In this document: in pieces, positions 19,557-28,810 of the stretch
Layout of the letters: the number at the start of each line of letters is the position of its first letter
How positions within the stretch are numbered: the first letter of the stretch is position 1
Virus record (IMG/VR): IMGVR_UViG_3300034418_007523
Span: 1-38,263 of that record
Strand: one strand, 5' to 3'
Source of the DNA: a virus
Length of the DNA stretch: 38,263 bases
Notes under the pieces: generated by a model
The model's database searches: none
Told to the model about the DNA's origin: nothing
Seen by the model: only the letters and a program-made list of their open reading frames with translations
Translations under genes and position numbers: made by a program

Positions 19557-22500
19557 TAAATTGCAACCTCTGTTCCGTAGCCACGGCCAACTGTGGCGGA
19601 TATTTGATAGATTATTGCGCTGTCAGCCGCATTGCTGTCTGTGGTCTGCTGTGCCGATGTGTAGGTGACTGTCTGGCTGGTAGCTGTTAGCGTTCTGAGA
19701 ACCGTCGAGCCTGCCAGTATGTCGATCTCGTAGGACTCGCTATCCTCACCGACCGGAATCTGTACGCCGGTTGTCCAGTATGATGATTCCAGCCTTGACC
19801 GTCTTTTCCATGTGATCACTATATCACCGGAATCAGTGACCTCTGGATAGACTGCGCTCCATGGCTTGAGGTTGACGCCGGTATAGCTGAATGTGGTGGC
19901 AGATACATTATCTATATCCGCGCCTGACGTAACGCCTTTGTAAAGCAGAGACACGCCTATCTGTGTGCTGGCCCGCTCAATAAAAGCCATGTCATCATCT
20001 GACAGGAACACAAACAAATCCTCATCATCGTGCTGGGACATATATTGCTCTGTGCCCTTACAACCTCTGATCATTGTCGTGAGTGAGATCGTGTCGTCAG
20101 CATTCACCGTGACATCTGCGAACCTAATAATCTCCCACCGACCTGCCACACCGTATGCCGCCCAATTCTTGCCCGTCATCATTTCTGCTTTCGTGATCGA
20201 CGAAATGGACATCGAGGGGCTGTATAGCTGTACCGTCAGGGTGTTGGTGGTATCTGTAACGTATGGGTCTGCTGTGGGAAGCGCATCAGGCACAATGCCA
20301 GATACAACCGAGCCAGGATAACCCTGAATAGGCTGATAGGATTGCCCCCCGTTATTTGACTCAGCGATAACACCGCCGGGCCATGTTGTAGAGTAGCCAG
20401 CCAGGGCAGCCGGGAAACCCACATCATTATAGGTGTCAGTGATCGCCGGAATATCCAGCAAATGCATCACAGACGGGCCGTCATACGGAATGGTGGTTGA
20501 GCTGGCTGTCCCAGCACTACCAGTGGCATTAGTGGTGTAAATCGCAGAGTCATCAAGAACAGCCGTACACTCTACCCGGTTGTCCTGCGTGTAATTCACA
20601 CTGACCAGATAAAGCTCATAGGTGGCATCCGGCATTGGGAGTGTAACCACGTCAGTGGCTTCTAGCGCACGATAGGTCTGCGGCAGCGAGAACTGGAAAG
20701 ATGTTCTTTCAAGCCAGCTTCGTGTCCAGATTATTTCAGCAATGCCTGCGGTTTCGTCTGGGGTAAAGACTTCGGGCAAAGTGATTTCCTTCACGTTCAC
20801 CGAGCGACTAGCCGCCATCGTTTGGGATTGCTGCTGGTTTACCTCGTAATCCCGATCAGCGTCCAAGGATTTAACCACCACCACCGAGGGCAGTTGTGTA
20901 TCCATTTCTCTGGATTGGGCAAGCGCAACCCCTGGGGCTGATCCGTAGGACCTTGCATCAAGATCATCAGGATCAATGGTCATCACCGAAGCCGCGCCGC
21001 GCTTCACCGCCTTCAACTGATACCCTGACATAGTTAAATCAAAGGAATGTGACAGCATCAAAGGCTCTATTCTTTGACGGATAGAACCCGGCCCTGCTGT
21101 TTTGTAGCCTCTCACGGTTTGGTCAAGGTCGGTTACATCAAGATCAGCCGCTTCTATAAGTTCGGATTCTTCAATCAGCGACCTTACTACGGTTGAGAGT
21201 GGAACCCCGGAACCGTCAGGGGCTGGCAGGCGAACCCTTGCCACATGGTTCATGCCTCTTGCGCCCCCGGTTGTCCCATAGGACATGGCTGTCAGCACGT
21301 TGCCGCGTATGTCAAAATTAAAGAACACACCCTCAGAACTGTTCGGGTGATCTGTTAAAACACTACCAACATCCACAATATCAACAAGAGTTTCGCTATC
21401 TAAGTCAAAGATGCGTACTGTGCCAATAGTTTTTTGACTGGCTCTCCTGCCGATATAGAAAAGCCCGCCCCTGAATACGCCTCTGGTCGCCTCTTCACCG
21501 CCGCCCCAGATGCTTCCAGACATGCCAGTTATTCCAGACGTGTCAATGGTTCTTATCAGTGTTAGTGTCTGGTCGTATATCTCAATTTTATTCGTCATTA
21601 AACAGACGGCGTTATCATCATCGTCTATCGCAACAGCGTAAATGGTCGTCGGGTGGCTTAGCTGTAGACTTGAGTTTGATGACTCAAATCCAACATATAA
21701 CTTATCGTCAGCAGCGTTATATCCGTACCAGACCCCCTCCCCGTAAGCGCCCTTTCTTGACCATGTTCCTTCTGAATACTTAATCCCAACGTCCCCAGGG
21801 AAAAGCGACACATAAGAACCGGCATTATCTGTTCCCATAACACCAATCTCGACATCACTGGTTCCAGGCATAGAAAACGTGTAAACCACCGGCAGGCCGA
21901 ATGGGTTCAGCCCCTCTTCGTTTGTGTCATAACCAATGGTCGGATATTTAAACGGGCGTGGCTCTATGCCGTATGGCCCCACGTTGATAATGCCATAGTT
22001 TGTGTTTGCGGATGTGCTGGTTTTGTAATACAGGGAGCATCTTTCTGGCGTTAAATAATACGAGTTGCCTACATCATTCGAAACAGAAACAGGGGGGAAT
22101 ATTTCGTGCTCGCTCAGCAAGATGGGATCGCCAGCCGTGCCATCTGCAATCAATTCAAACGATAGCTGTGCGCCGATGATGGATTGCCCGTATTCCTGCT
22201 GTAGTGGAAAATCGTAGAAAACAGCGAGAGTACAACCGCGATAGGCTGGGGTGTTACCTACACCAAGATCGGCCTCCATTCTTGGGTCTGGCATCTGGTC
22301 GTCAAAACCCGGATAAAGCCTGATCTGGCCCTTTGGCCCTGCGTTTGGCGTGGTTTGAAGTGCTGCCTTTAGTGCTGCCTCATTGCCGGGGTTATAAAGC
22401 GAACCAAGCGGGAAAAGGCCAGACGATTCGATGGTGGTGCCTATGTCATCACTAACCGTGTTTAGTAAAAGTCCACGGCTATCCCACACCCTTTTTAAAG

Positions 22501-22888
22501 CGTCCACCTGATTGTCAGCCAGTAGCACAGCAAAGGTTCCATAGTATTCGTATGTGGTAGTTTCCTGACTGCCACCGCCACCTTTGCCGCTGCTGGATTT
22601 GGTTTTTCTCGCAACCTCTCGACGCCGGTTGTTCTCGATCCAGATGACCGTTCCGGCAACCCGTATCGTCCCGTAGACGCGTGGAATCCCCACACCGAAA
22701 CCTGACGCCTGTTCGGATGCGTCTGATAGCCTTGGGCCTTCTCTGCCCGGTATATCAGCAGGGTCTAGCGCCCCACCAATCGCAGCACCGTAGGACGCGC
22801 CTTGCAATGCGCCTGTTGGCCCGCCAAGCGTGAAAAAGCCAACAACGCCCCCGACAAGAGCGCCAACACCCTGACCAACACTACTCAT
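19556..22888 (-). CDS. Tail tip protein (GpJ/GTA baseplate-hub type)
   Basis: 1110 residues, the largest gene. The first 45 residues are Gly-rich with a hydrophobic stretch (QGVGALVGGVVGFFTLGG). Then comes a GIPRVYGTIRVAGTVIWI-type core and a loop YEYYGTFAVLLADNQVDA found in tail hub proteins. Residues about 390-560 look like an inserted beta-propeller (repeated IYDQTLTLIRTIDTS and RIFDLDSETLVDIVDV strands). The remaining C-terminal half has the usual hub/fibronectin-like pattern. Follows the NlpC/P60 gene, as GpJ follows GpK-type genes. It is expected to contact the host. Confidence 0.85.
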   Translation of the reverse strand: MSSVGQGVGALVGGVVGFFTLGGPTGALQGASYGAAIGGALDPADIPGREGPRLSDASEQASGFGVGIPRVYGTIRVAGTVIWIENNRRREVARKTKSSSGKGGGGSQETTTYEYYGTFAVLLADNQVDALKRVWDSRGLLLNTVSDDIGTTIESSGLFPLGSLYNPGNEAALKAALQTTPNAGPKGQIRLYPGFDDQMPDPRMEADLGVGNTPAYRGCTLAVFYDFPLQQEYGQSIIGAQLSFELIADGTAGDPILLSEHEIFPPVSVSNDVGNSYYLTPERCSLYYKTSTSANTNYGIINVGPYGIEPRPFKYPTIGYDTNEEGLNPFGLPVVYTFSMPGTSDVEIGVMGTDNAGSYVSLFPGDVGIKYSEGTWSRKGAYGEGVWYGYNAADDKLYVGFESSNSSLQLSHPTTIYAVAIDDDDNAVCLMTNKIEIYDQTLTLIRTIDTSGITGMSGSIWGGGEEATRGVFRGGLFYIGRRASQKTIGTVRIFDLDSETLVDIVDVGSVLTDHPNSSEGVFFNFDIRGNVLTAMSYGTTGGARGMNHVARVRLPAPDGSGVPLSTVVRSLIEESELIEAADLDVTDLDQTVRGYKTAGPGSIRQRIEPLMLSHSFDLTMSGYQLKAVKRGAASVMTIDPDDLDARSYGSAPGVALAQSREMDTQLPSVVVVKSLDADRDYEVNQQQSQTMAASRSVNVKEITLPEVFTPDETAGIAEIIWTRSWLERTSFQFSLPQTYRALEATDVVTLPMPDATYELYLVSVNYTQDNRVECTAVLDDSAIYTTNATGSAGTASSTTIPYDGPSVMHLLDIPAITDTYNDVGFPAALAGYSTTWPGGVIAESNNGGQSYQPIQGYPGSVVSGIVPDALPTADPYVTDTTNTLTVQLYSPSMSISSITKAEMMTGKNWAAYGVAGRWEIIRFADVTVNADDTISLTTMIRGCKGTEQYMSQHDDEDLFVFLSDDDMAFIERASTQIGVSLLYKGVTSGADIDNVSATTFSYTGVNLKPWSAVYPEVTDSGDIVITWKRRSRLESSYWTTGVQIPVGEDSESYEIDILAGSTVLRTLTATSQTVTYTSAQQTTDSNAADSAIIYQISATVGRGYGTEVAI

Positions 22889-23303
22889 GAATAATCCTGT
22901 AAACGGCTGTCAAGTTTTTGGCCCACGCTGAATAAGATTGTTCGACCACCCTGCCTGTATCGGCATAGGCGTGAATCACTGTGTCACCTGTAAAAATAGC
23001 GATATGCTGCGGGGCTTTCTTCACACGAAAAACGCACACGTCACCGGGCATTAAATCGGAGTTGTTCACTCTTTGAAGCGAAGGCTCGGCATCCATGATT
23101 TTGTTCAGCATCCCGTCAAACGGCTTAGATGGATAGCCCTTATCATCAAGATACGGCAGACCAATTCGCTCTAATACATGACGCAATACCCCGGCACAAT
23201 CCAACCCTTTAGCGATCAGTCGCCCTTGGTGGATGAACGGAGTACCAACACACTCGCGGGCATAATCAATAATCAGGGATTCTCTGGTTTTCTCAATCAT
23301 CAT
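22881..23303 (-). CDS. NlpC/P60 tail peptidase (GpK-like)
   Basis: 140 residues. Cys36 in GLDCAGV and His100 in PQHIAIF are the catalytic pair of NlpC/P60 peptidases. The length and place before the tail tip gene are standard for this tail assembly/peptidoglycan-cleaving protein. Overlaps both neighbours by 4-8 bases. Confidence 0.9.
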   Translation of the reverse strand: MMIEKTRESLIIDYARECVGTPFIHQGRLIAKGLDCAGVLRHVLERIGLPYLDDKGYPSKPFDGMLNKIMDAEPSLQRVNNSDLMPGDVCVFRVKKAPQHIAIFTGDTVIHAYADTGRVVEQSYSAWAKNLTAVYRIIHE

Positions 23304-24193
23304 CGGCTGCCCAGCTCCCTGTATGCTTCGGGTGGGGCCATATCTTCAAAGCCGCCGAAGTTCACTGCATTGCTGTATTTAACAACGCAGTCCTGCCCAG
23401 TCTTTTTCTTGTTACAACCGGGAATAATCTCGTATTCATCCCCCACCTGAACCGCGTAATGCAAGGCAAGATAAAGCTCCAGACTCCCACCTGCGGTATG
23501 CTTTTTGATTACCGATGATGGCAGTCCAGCATTGTTCCCGGTCGTGAATTTAATTGAGCCATAGTCGAAATATCCGGCAGTTTCCGCCCGTGAGGAATCG
23601 GCAAAGACTGTGCCAGATGTCACGCTGGTTATGGTGCCGGTTTCTTTGTAGTCAGCGAGTACAGGGCCATCAGGAGCCGACCTTGGGCCAGAACATCTTG
23701 ACCGCTGATAAGGGATAACATCCCCGTCCAGCGTTTCGTCAAACAGCGTCCAGGGACATGACGCCTGTGTATTCCTGCCCACCGATTGATTGAGCGCATC
23801 AGCTATCGACATCATCTCAATGGTGTATCGGTCGTCAGCAATGTTTGCCTTGCCGAGAAATGCCAATAGCAGGGATTCTTCATCCTCAACGGGCGCGGCC
23901 CATGAAGTGACGAAGTAATACACTCTCGCGCTGTCCAGTTTATTGGACGTGGCGTTATCCAGGCTGATCCCGGCAGTGCTAAGAATGCCAGCAAGGTCAA
24001 AGATGGGCGCATTGGCAGGAGTGCTGCCGACCACCATATCTGTCCCCTCGTAACCGCTGCCTGCGGAGTAGACTTCGCCATTGCTCATGACAAGATCATG
24101 CGCGTAATCCGTGAAGCGAAACGTGGTGTCGTCGGTCGCAACTATCCTCACGCAGTGGACAATTGTCTCTGCATCTGTGGTGATTGGTTTCAA
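23300..24193 (-). CDS. Tail protein, DUF2163/BR0599 family
   Basis: 297 residues. The family shape is visible: HCVRIVATDDTTFRFTDYAH near 15-35, ASCPWTLFDETLDGDVIPYQ followed by a Cys near 165, and the C-terminal CVVKYSNAVNFGGFEDMAPP. This family sits between the DUF2460 protein and the NlpC/P60 peptidase in siphoviruses and gene transfer agents, and forms part of the tail tip. Cys pairs may bind metal. Confidence 0.85.
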   Translation of the reverse strand: MKPITTDAETIVHCVRIVATDDTTFRFTDYAHDLVMSNGEVYSAGSGYEGTDMVVGSTPANAPIFDLAGILSTAGISLDNATSNKLDSARVYYFVTSWAAPVEDEESLLLAFLGKANIADDRYTIEMMSIADALNQSVGRNTQASCPWTLFDETLDGDVIPYQRSRCSGPRSAPDGPVLADYKETGTITSVTSGTVFADSSRAETAGYFDYGSIKFTTGNNAGLPSSVIKKHTAGGSLELYLALHYAVQVGDEYEIIPGCNKKKTGQDCVVKYSNAVNFGGFEDMAPPEAYRELGSR

Positions 24194-25098
24194 GGGTTTA
24201 ACACCTCAAGCAATCGGATAGACGTTCCCATAATGACATTGGAAGAATTGCGGGTTATAAACTGCTCGACAGAATCAGAATCAAAGCGAACGGGTATGTC
24301 GAAATAGCATCCGGCAGTGACGGTTTCGTTTGACTGTGGCGCGGTATTCACTACCCCAGCATTGGGAGAGGAAAGGGAAAACGCCGTGAATCCAGTTGAG
24401 TCAATGTCCACCGTAATGGTAGTAGCAGTCACGCTCTGAACCGTACCCCTTAACCCGTTGATCTCGGTCATACCAGTAACACCCGATATGTGTACCGAAT
24501 CGTCAGCGACAAGACTGTGTGTCCCGATAGTCACGACAGCATTGGCCGCCTGTGAAATATCAGTGATGGCATAAGTGACGTTCGGGGCAAAAGTGATCAG
24601 CCCAGTGGATTCGTCAACCGTCCACCGTTCTGGCGAAACACCCGTGGCTGTGATCGAAACCGGGTTATTGAAGTCATCACGAATGCCGACCAGAACCGTT
24701 CCAGTATTCGGCTTTCTGATACGCCGCCTTGCTGAATTGGTTGCTTCTTCTGTGCCGTACCATTTGGTGATCTGGTAGTCGCTACCAACAGCGACACAAG
24801 CCTGATCATTTGCTGTGGGCACACCCTTCGCGCCATTGGTGGAGTAGTCGGTCGGATTCTTCCAGCGGAATGTGCCAAACCTGCCGCCGCTTCTATCGTA
24901 AAAATCGCGTATGTTTGACTGTAGCCATTCCTCAGTTCTGTTCGAAAAATCCAGATCAATCGACAGCTTTTGATACGGATTGATCTGCCTGCGGTATTCA
25001 TTTCCCGCAACGGTTTCAGTAACCTCTACCGCATAATCGCTGCCGAGATTTGAACCATAGGAAAAGCTCTCGGAAAATCGTTCGTCAATAAACGCCAT
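24190..25098 (-). CDS. Distal tail protein, DUF2460 family
   Basis: 302 residues. It begins MAFIDERFSESFSYGSNLG and has FYDRSGGRFGTFRWKNPTDY near 70-90, the hallmark of DUF2460 proteins, which are Dit-like hub components. A beta domain at about 180-245 (VTIGTHSLVADDSVHISGV) appears inserted. Expected length for the core is about 210, so this insertion accounts for the extra size. Confidence 0.87.
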   Translation of the reverse strand: MAFIDERFSESFSYGSNLGSDYAVEVTETVAGNEYRRQINPYQKLSIDLDFSNRTEEWLQSNIRDFYDRSGGRFGTFRWKNPTDYSTNGAKGVPTANDQACVAVGSDYQITKWYGTEEATNSARRRIRKPNTGTVLVGIRDDFNNPVSITATGVSPERWTVDESTGLITFAPNVTYAITDISQAANAVVTIGTHSLVADDSVHISGVTGMTEINGLRGTVQSVTATTITVDIDSTGFTAFSLSSPNAGVVNTAPQSNETVTAGCYFDIPVRFDSDSVEQFITRNSSNVIMGTSIRLLEVLNP

Positions 25099-27338
25099 TA
25101 GTATCTTCTCGATTCATCCAGTAGTTTCGCCAGCTCTCGGCGCATGGTGCCGCTTGCGCGTTTCGCCTCTCGCTCATTGGTAACGCCGGGGAACACCATC
25201 TGACCAACACTGACAGAAGATCCACTAGATGCCCCATTTGGCATGATCTGACCGGACACGCCATCAGGGATAAAAAGCTCTGGCCCTTGTTCACCAACTA
25301 CCGAAACCTTGCCGGGGTGCGGTCTGCCACCATCAGCAAAGAAGCCGCCAAAGAAGTCTCCGATACTGCCACCGTCACCACCTGTTGATGTGCCAGTTAG
25401 CAATCCTTTAATGTCGAAAAACTCAGCCAAGCGTGTAGATGCTGCCTCCGCAGCCATCCCTACCAGCAAGTCACCCCAAAGCTGGCCAATGCTGTCAAAG
25501 TCGCCCTTGAGCGTTTTGGTGAGCGTGCCGCCCAATGCGTCCTGTATATTCTCCGCTGCTCTCACACCAAACACTGATAGCTCGTCAGCGGCTTCCTTTG
25601 TAGATTCAATAAGCTCCTGTTCTTCTGCTCTCAGATTCTGGATAGCAAGCCCGATGGCATCCGCTTTCGCTGGAAACTGCCCCATCGCCTCAACCAGCAG
25701 GGTGATTTGCTCACGAATAGAATTTAGTGCTGCCTCTTGCGGTGGCAGGGTGTCGTTCAGGGCTTCATTCAGTTCAGCCATAGACTGAATGCCTGGGGTT
25801 GCTTGCGCTAATTCTTCTCGGTATTCAGCCAGTTTTCGGTTATAGGTTTCTTGTGAAATGGCGCTATGGGAAAGCGCGGAATCCAGCTCCAGCACCAATC
25901 CTTTGTATTCTTCCTGCGGAGTCAGTACAGAGTTGGTCAGGGTTGCGCCTAACTGCTCAAAGTATTCCTGTTCCTGACGCAATGATTCAAGAAAGGCATC
26001 CTGAATACTGGTGTCAGCTGGTGGGGTTGTACTACCAGCCCCGCCTGCTGACCCTGTGCCTGGGCTGCGGACTTCTGCCAGCCTCTTTCTGGAGGATATT
26101 TCAGCCTCAATCGCACTTTGAATCTGTGCAAATTGCTGTAAAAACGGCTCAACAGATTCGCCTGTTTGGCCCCGTTCTTGCAGCCTACTAATTCTCTGCA
26201 ATGTTGACTGAATCTCTGATTCTATTTGTGATCCGTATTGCTTTAGTTCATCAACAGAAGCAAAACCCAAAAATGAACGGATTAGATTGTCGTTTCTCTC
26301 AAATCGCGCCTTGATATTAGGGTTTGAAAGGTTTGCCCCAAGTTTCTGCAATGTTGCCAAATCATCAATGGCGTCTTTTACGTTCGACGTGCCAGCCGTG
26401 CCTCGCGCAAAAAACTCGCCAAGCGCCCGCCCTGCATTTGGAATCGCAGCCGCCAGCTTGACAAACAATCCTGTCAGGTTGATAACCGCACCGGCAATGT
26501 CCCCGATACCCTGAACAATTAACGGATCAGATACCAGTTCCGCAAAGTCATCCAGTGCGCCTGTCAGGTTTTTGGTCGCCTCTTGCCCCTCACCGCCAAC
26601 CGCGTTAATCAGCGCATTATCAATCTTCTGCAATGACTGCTGAACGGTTGTTGACGTACTCGCAAACTCAGCCGCAATAATATCGCTCTGCCCTTTTAAG
26701 GCATTGATGAATACCTCCGCTGTCAATCCGCCGGTTTGCGCGAGTTCACGCAATTGACCGATATTGAGGCCAAGCGAATCAGACAACACTTGCAGCAAGC
26801 GAGGCGCTTGTTCTGCAACGGAGTTAAATTCCTCACCGCGTAACGCCCCAGCCGCCAAGCCTTGACCAAGCTGAACAATTGCGGCCTCTGCCGCCTGTGC
26901 GCTTGCACCTGAAATCACCAGAGATTGGTTGACTGTGGTCACAATCCCCGACAGGTCTTTCTGGTTTAATCCCAGTTCTTTCGTGGACAGTGCAAGCCTT
27001 TGATAAAGCTCGCCAGTAGCGCCCAATGATTGTCGTGTATCTTGAGCAATCTGGAACACCGAAGCCTGCGCCCTTGCAAAGTCCTCTGCCGAATTGGTGG
27101 CAAGTCTCAGCCGGTTGGACAGGTTCGTATATTCATCGGAATAACGAATGATCCCCCTGGTAGCCGAGGCAATGGCAACGCCGCCCAATATCGTCTTAAA
27201 CGATGTCGCAACTTTGGACAGGCTGCGTTTGGTGTTCTTCTCGAATCGCTTTAACCTGCGGTCAGACGTTTCCAGTTTCTTTTGATACTGGGCGGTCTGC
27301 GCCTCAAGTTTGACGACAAGTTTTGCAAGATCAGCCAT
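25098..27338 (-). CDS. Tape measure protein
   Basis: 746 residues. The N-terminal part MADLAKLVVKLEAQTAQYQK then RRLKRFEKNTKRSL and the tape-measure domain (ISGASAQAAEAAIVQLGQGL, RGEEFNSVAEQAPRL) are typical. Helical regions at 330-420 and 440-590 follow, and the end has a Gly-rich lambda-tail-tape C-terminal segment (FFGGFFADGGRPHPGKVSVV). Because tail length scales with tape length, a tail of about 110 nm is expected. Confidence 0.92.
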   Translation of the reverse strand: MADLAKLVVKLEAQTAQYQKKLETSDRRLKRFEKNTKRSLSKVATSFKTILGGVAIASATRGIIRYSDEYTNLSNRLRLATNSAEDFARAQASVFQIAQDTRQSLGATGELYQRLALSTKELGLNQKDLSGIVTTVNQSLVISGASAQAAEAAIVQLGQGLAAGALRGEEFNSVAEQAPRLLQVLSDSLGLNIGQLRELAQTGGLTAEVFINALKGQSDIIAAEFASTSTTVQQSLQKIDNALINAVGGEGQEATKNLTGALDDFAELVSDPLIVQGIGDIAGAVINLTGLFVKLAAAIPNAGRALGEFFARGTAGTSNVKDAIDDLATLQKLGANLSNPNIKARFERNDNLIRSFLGFASVDELKQYGSQIESEIQSTLQRISRLQERGQTGESVEPFLQQFAQIQSAIEAEISSRKRLAEVRSPGTGSAGGAGSTTPPADTSIQDAFLESLRQEQEYFEQLGATLTNSVLTPQEEYKGLVLELDSALSHSAISQETYNRKLAEYREELAQATPGIQSMAELNEALNDTLPPQEAALNSIREQITLLVEAMGQFPAKADAIGLAIQNLRAEEQELIESTKEAADELSVFGVRAAENIQDALGGTLTKTLKGDFDSIGQLWGDLLVGMAAEAASTRLAEFFDIKGLLTGTSTGGDGGSIGDFFGGFFADGGRPHPGKVSVVGEQGPELFIPDGVSGQIMPNGASSGSSVSVGQMVFPGVTNEREAKRASGTMRRELAKLLDESRRY

Positions 27339-27621
27339 TTTTTGGTTTCGCCATTGCGTTTAAGAATGATAGGAATGCGCCTTTTTCGTCATCTTCCCGC
27401 TGCTTACGATCCCGATACATAAAGTCGTTGATAGTGAACGGCTTTGTCTTTTTGGGATTGCGGTTAGCATTGGCAAGAATGGAGGCGATCTGAGCAGAGT
27501 TGAGATTGTCACGCCATGCGCCGAACGGCTCCTGAATGTAATACTGTTTCAGGTAGGTAAATTCGACAGACGACAAGCGTTGCATTAACTCTGACGGTAA
27601 AATTCCATAAGCGACCGACAA
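27331..27621 (-). CDS. Tail assembly chaperone, frameshift part (GpT-like)
   Basis: About 96 codons, in the -1 frame relative to the GpG-like gene. Codons before its nominal TTG at 27621 continue open back to the slippery site. It contains YLKQYYIQEPFGAWRDNLNSAQ, as in GpT-like/DUF4035 parts. It is probably made only as a fusion with the upstream protein. Its end overlaps the tape measure start by 8 bases. Confidence 0.82.
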   Translation of the reverse strand: MSVAYGILPSELMQRLSSVEFTYLKQYYIQEPFGAWRDNLNSAQIASILANANRNPKKTKPFTINDFMYRDRKQREDDEKGAFLSFLNAMAKPKNG

Positions 27622-27635
27622 ATCAAAGAGGAACT

Positions 27636-27959
27636 TTAATTCGGGCCGCTCTCGGAGTTTTTTTCAGCTTGTGCCTCTTGATCCGCACCCATACCAGATA
27701 GCGCCATCGCAGCAAGTGCGATTTCTGACAATGCTTCTGGATCAAGGTTTTCAACCACCTCGGCAATAGAACACCCGAACAGGGATGGACAGGAATGGAT
27801 CGCAATAAATGCGAACCGCTCCCCCAGCCCTTGATCGGACGTACCTTGAAAGCCAAAGCGACCATCAAGATCAATGGCCCGAACCTCTACGTCCTGACCG
27901 TTGACCTTGATAGTTTTCGACTTTCTGGCAAGTGCAGCAAAAAAAGATTGTTTGTCCAT
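27636..27959 (-). CDS. Tail assembly chaperone, GpG-like
   Basis: 107 residues. It begins MDKQSFFAALARKSKTIKVN, is acidic toward the C-terminus and has the size and place (between the tail tube and tape measure genes) of siphovirus GpG. Near its end the frame passes through A AAA AAC, where a fraction of ribosomes can shift to make the GpG-GpT fusion. Chaperones of this type coat the tape measure during tail assembly. Confidence 0.85.
   Translation of the reverse strand: MDKQSFFAALARKSKTIKVNGQDVEVRAIDLDGRFGFQGTSDQGLGERFAFIAIHSCPSLFGCSIAEVVENLDPEALSEIALAAMALSGMGADQEAQAEKNSESGPN
27657..27663 (-). other. -1 programmed frameshift site in the tail chaperones
   Basis: Minus strand: heptamer A AAA AAC in the correct phase (zero frame GAA-AAA-AAC). 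A -1 slip leads directly to codons for Leu-Arg-Glu-Arg-Pro-Glu-Leu and into the GpT-like frame without a stop. The zero frame ends at TAA eight codons further on. Confidence 0.82.
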
Positions 27960-28384
27960 TATGCTACCGTAATGTCGCCGCTGATTTTCATGGTGAATGT
28001 GATGGTAGAAACATCCTCATAGGAGGGCGCATACTCATAACCGACCGCCGTAACAGCAAACGTGAAGGTTTTTGAGTTGGTGCCGTCCGTCCATGTAATT
28101 TGAATGGTGGTGTTGGAGCCTGCGTCCACATAAGCGATCACTGCATCCTGAATACTGGGGGACGTGTGAACACGGATGCAGTCAACGGTAAATTCCTGAC
28201 CGTCTGCCAAGCCTGCAATGTTCTCGCGGGTGTTGCCGGAGTCAAAGCTGGTGGCGTCGATGGTTTCATTGGTTTTACCAAAGCCGGAAATGCTCCGCAC
28301 TTCTTCCAGCGTGGTATAGACCTCGGGTGATGCGTTGTCGGATACCTTGAAGGTAAACCCGCCTTTAAATGCTGCTGTTGCCAT
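27959..28384 (-). CDS. Major tail tube protein
   Basis: 141 residues, beta-rich (FKVSDNASPEVYTTLEEVRS, AFTIDATSFDSGNT-type strands, FTFAVTAVGYEYAPSYED). The pattern with EEVRSISGFGKTNETIDAT is that of siphovirus tail tube proteins. It has its own leader with GAGGATTTAAAAA before the ATG and a hairpin upstream, matching the capsid gene's leader, in line with high expression. Confidence 0.88.
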   Translation of the reverse strand: MATAAFKGGFTFKVSDNASPEVYTTLEEVRSISGFGKTNETIDATSFDSGNTRENIAGLADGQEFTVDCIRVHTSPSIQDAVIAYVDAGSNTTIQITWTDGTNSKTFTFAVTAVGYEYAPSYEDVSTITFTMKISGDITVA

Positions 28385-28432
28385 TTTTTAAATCCTCATA
28401 AACGAAAAAACCCGCCAAAGCGGGTTGTGTGG
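28377..28432 (-). promoter_or_regulatory. Hairpin plus leader in front of the tail tube gene
   Basis: Minus strand: stem AACCCGC / GCGGGTT with loop TTTG and a T-run, then TTTATGAGGATTTAAAAA and the ATG. About 36 bases are identical to the leader of the capsid gene (34373-34430). It is a terminator-like hairpin followed by a strong ribosome site, inside an operon. Confidence 0.75.
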
Positions 28433-28444
28433 TTGGTGGTGGTT

Positions 28445-28810
28445 TTAGCGGTGGGAAAAAGTAATAAATAAACTGTGGTTGTAAAGCTCCGTGGCTGTAT
28501 CGAATGCCACGTTTTCGCCGGTTATCTCTGTCCAATCAATACGGGTGCTGCCCATCGTGCCGGTGAAATCTTCCAGCAATGTCGCCAGTTCTCTTTGTAG
28601 CGTGGTTGCCGCTAGTGATGTGTCGGCCCATATATCAAGCTGAAAATCTGAATCCTTGAGCGTGTTGGTTCCGTCAAACGATTGGTAACGCTGTACACCG
28701 TCCAGATACCAGACAAGGCAAGGCAGCGTGGCATTCAATGGAGCCTGTTGTGGGTAAATCCGAGTGACGCTAAGGTTCGCCTTAATGTAAGCAATCAAGT
28801 CCTCAATCAT
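28445..28810 (-). CDS. Tail terminator, DUF3168-like
   Basis: 121 residues. MIEDLIAYIKANLSVTRIYP, then LPCLVWYLDGV and FQLDIWADTSLAATTLQREL are typical of DUF3168 tail completion proteins. Placed between the HK97 gp10-like and tail tube genes, where the tail terminator normally lies. It stops just before the tube gene's hairpin leader. Confidence 0.83.
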   Translation of the reverse strand: MIEDLIAYIKANLSVTRIYPQQAPLNATLPCLVWYLDGVQRYQSFDGTNTLKDSDFQLDIWADTSLAATTLQRELATLLEDFTGTMGSTRIDWTEITGENVAFDTATELYNHSLFITFSHR

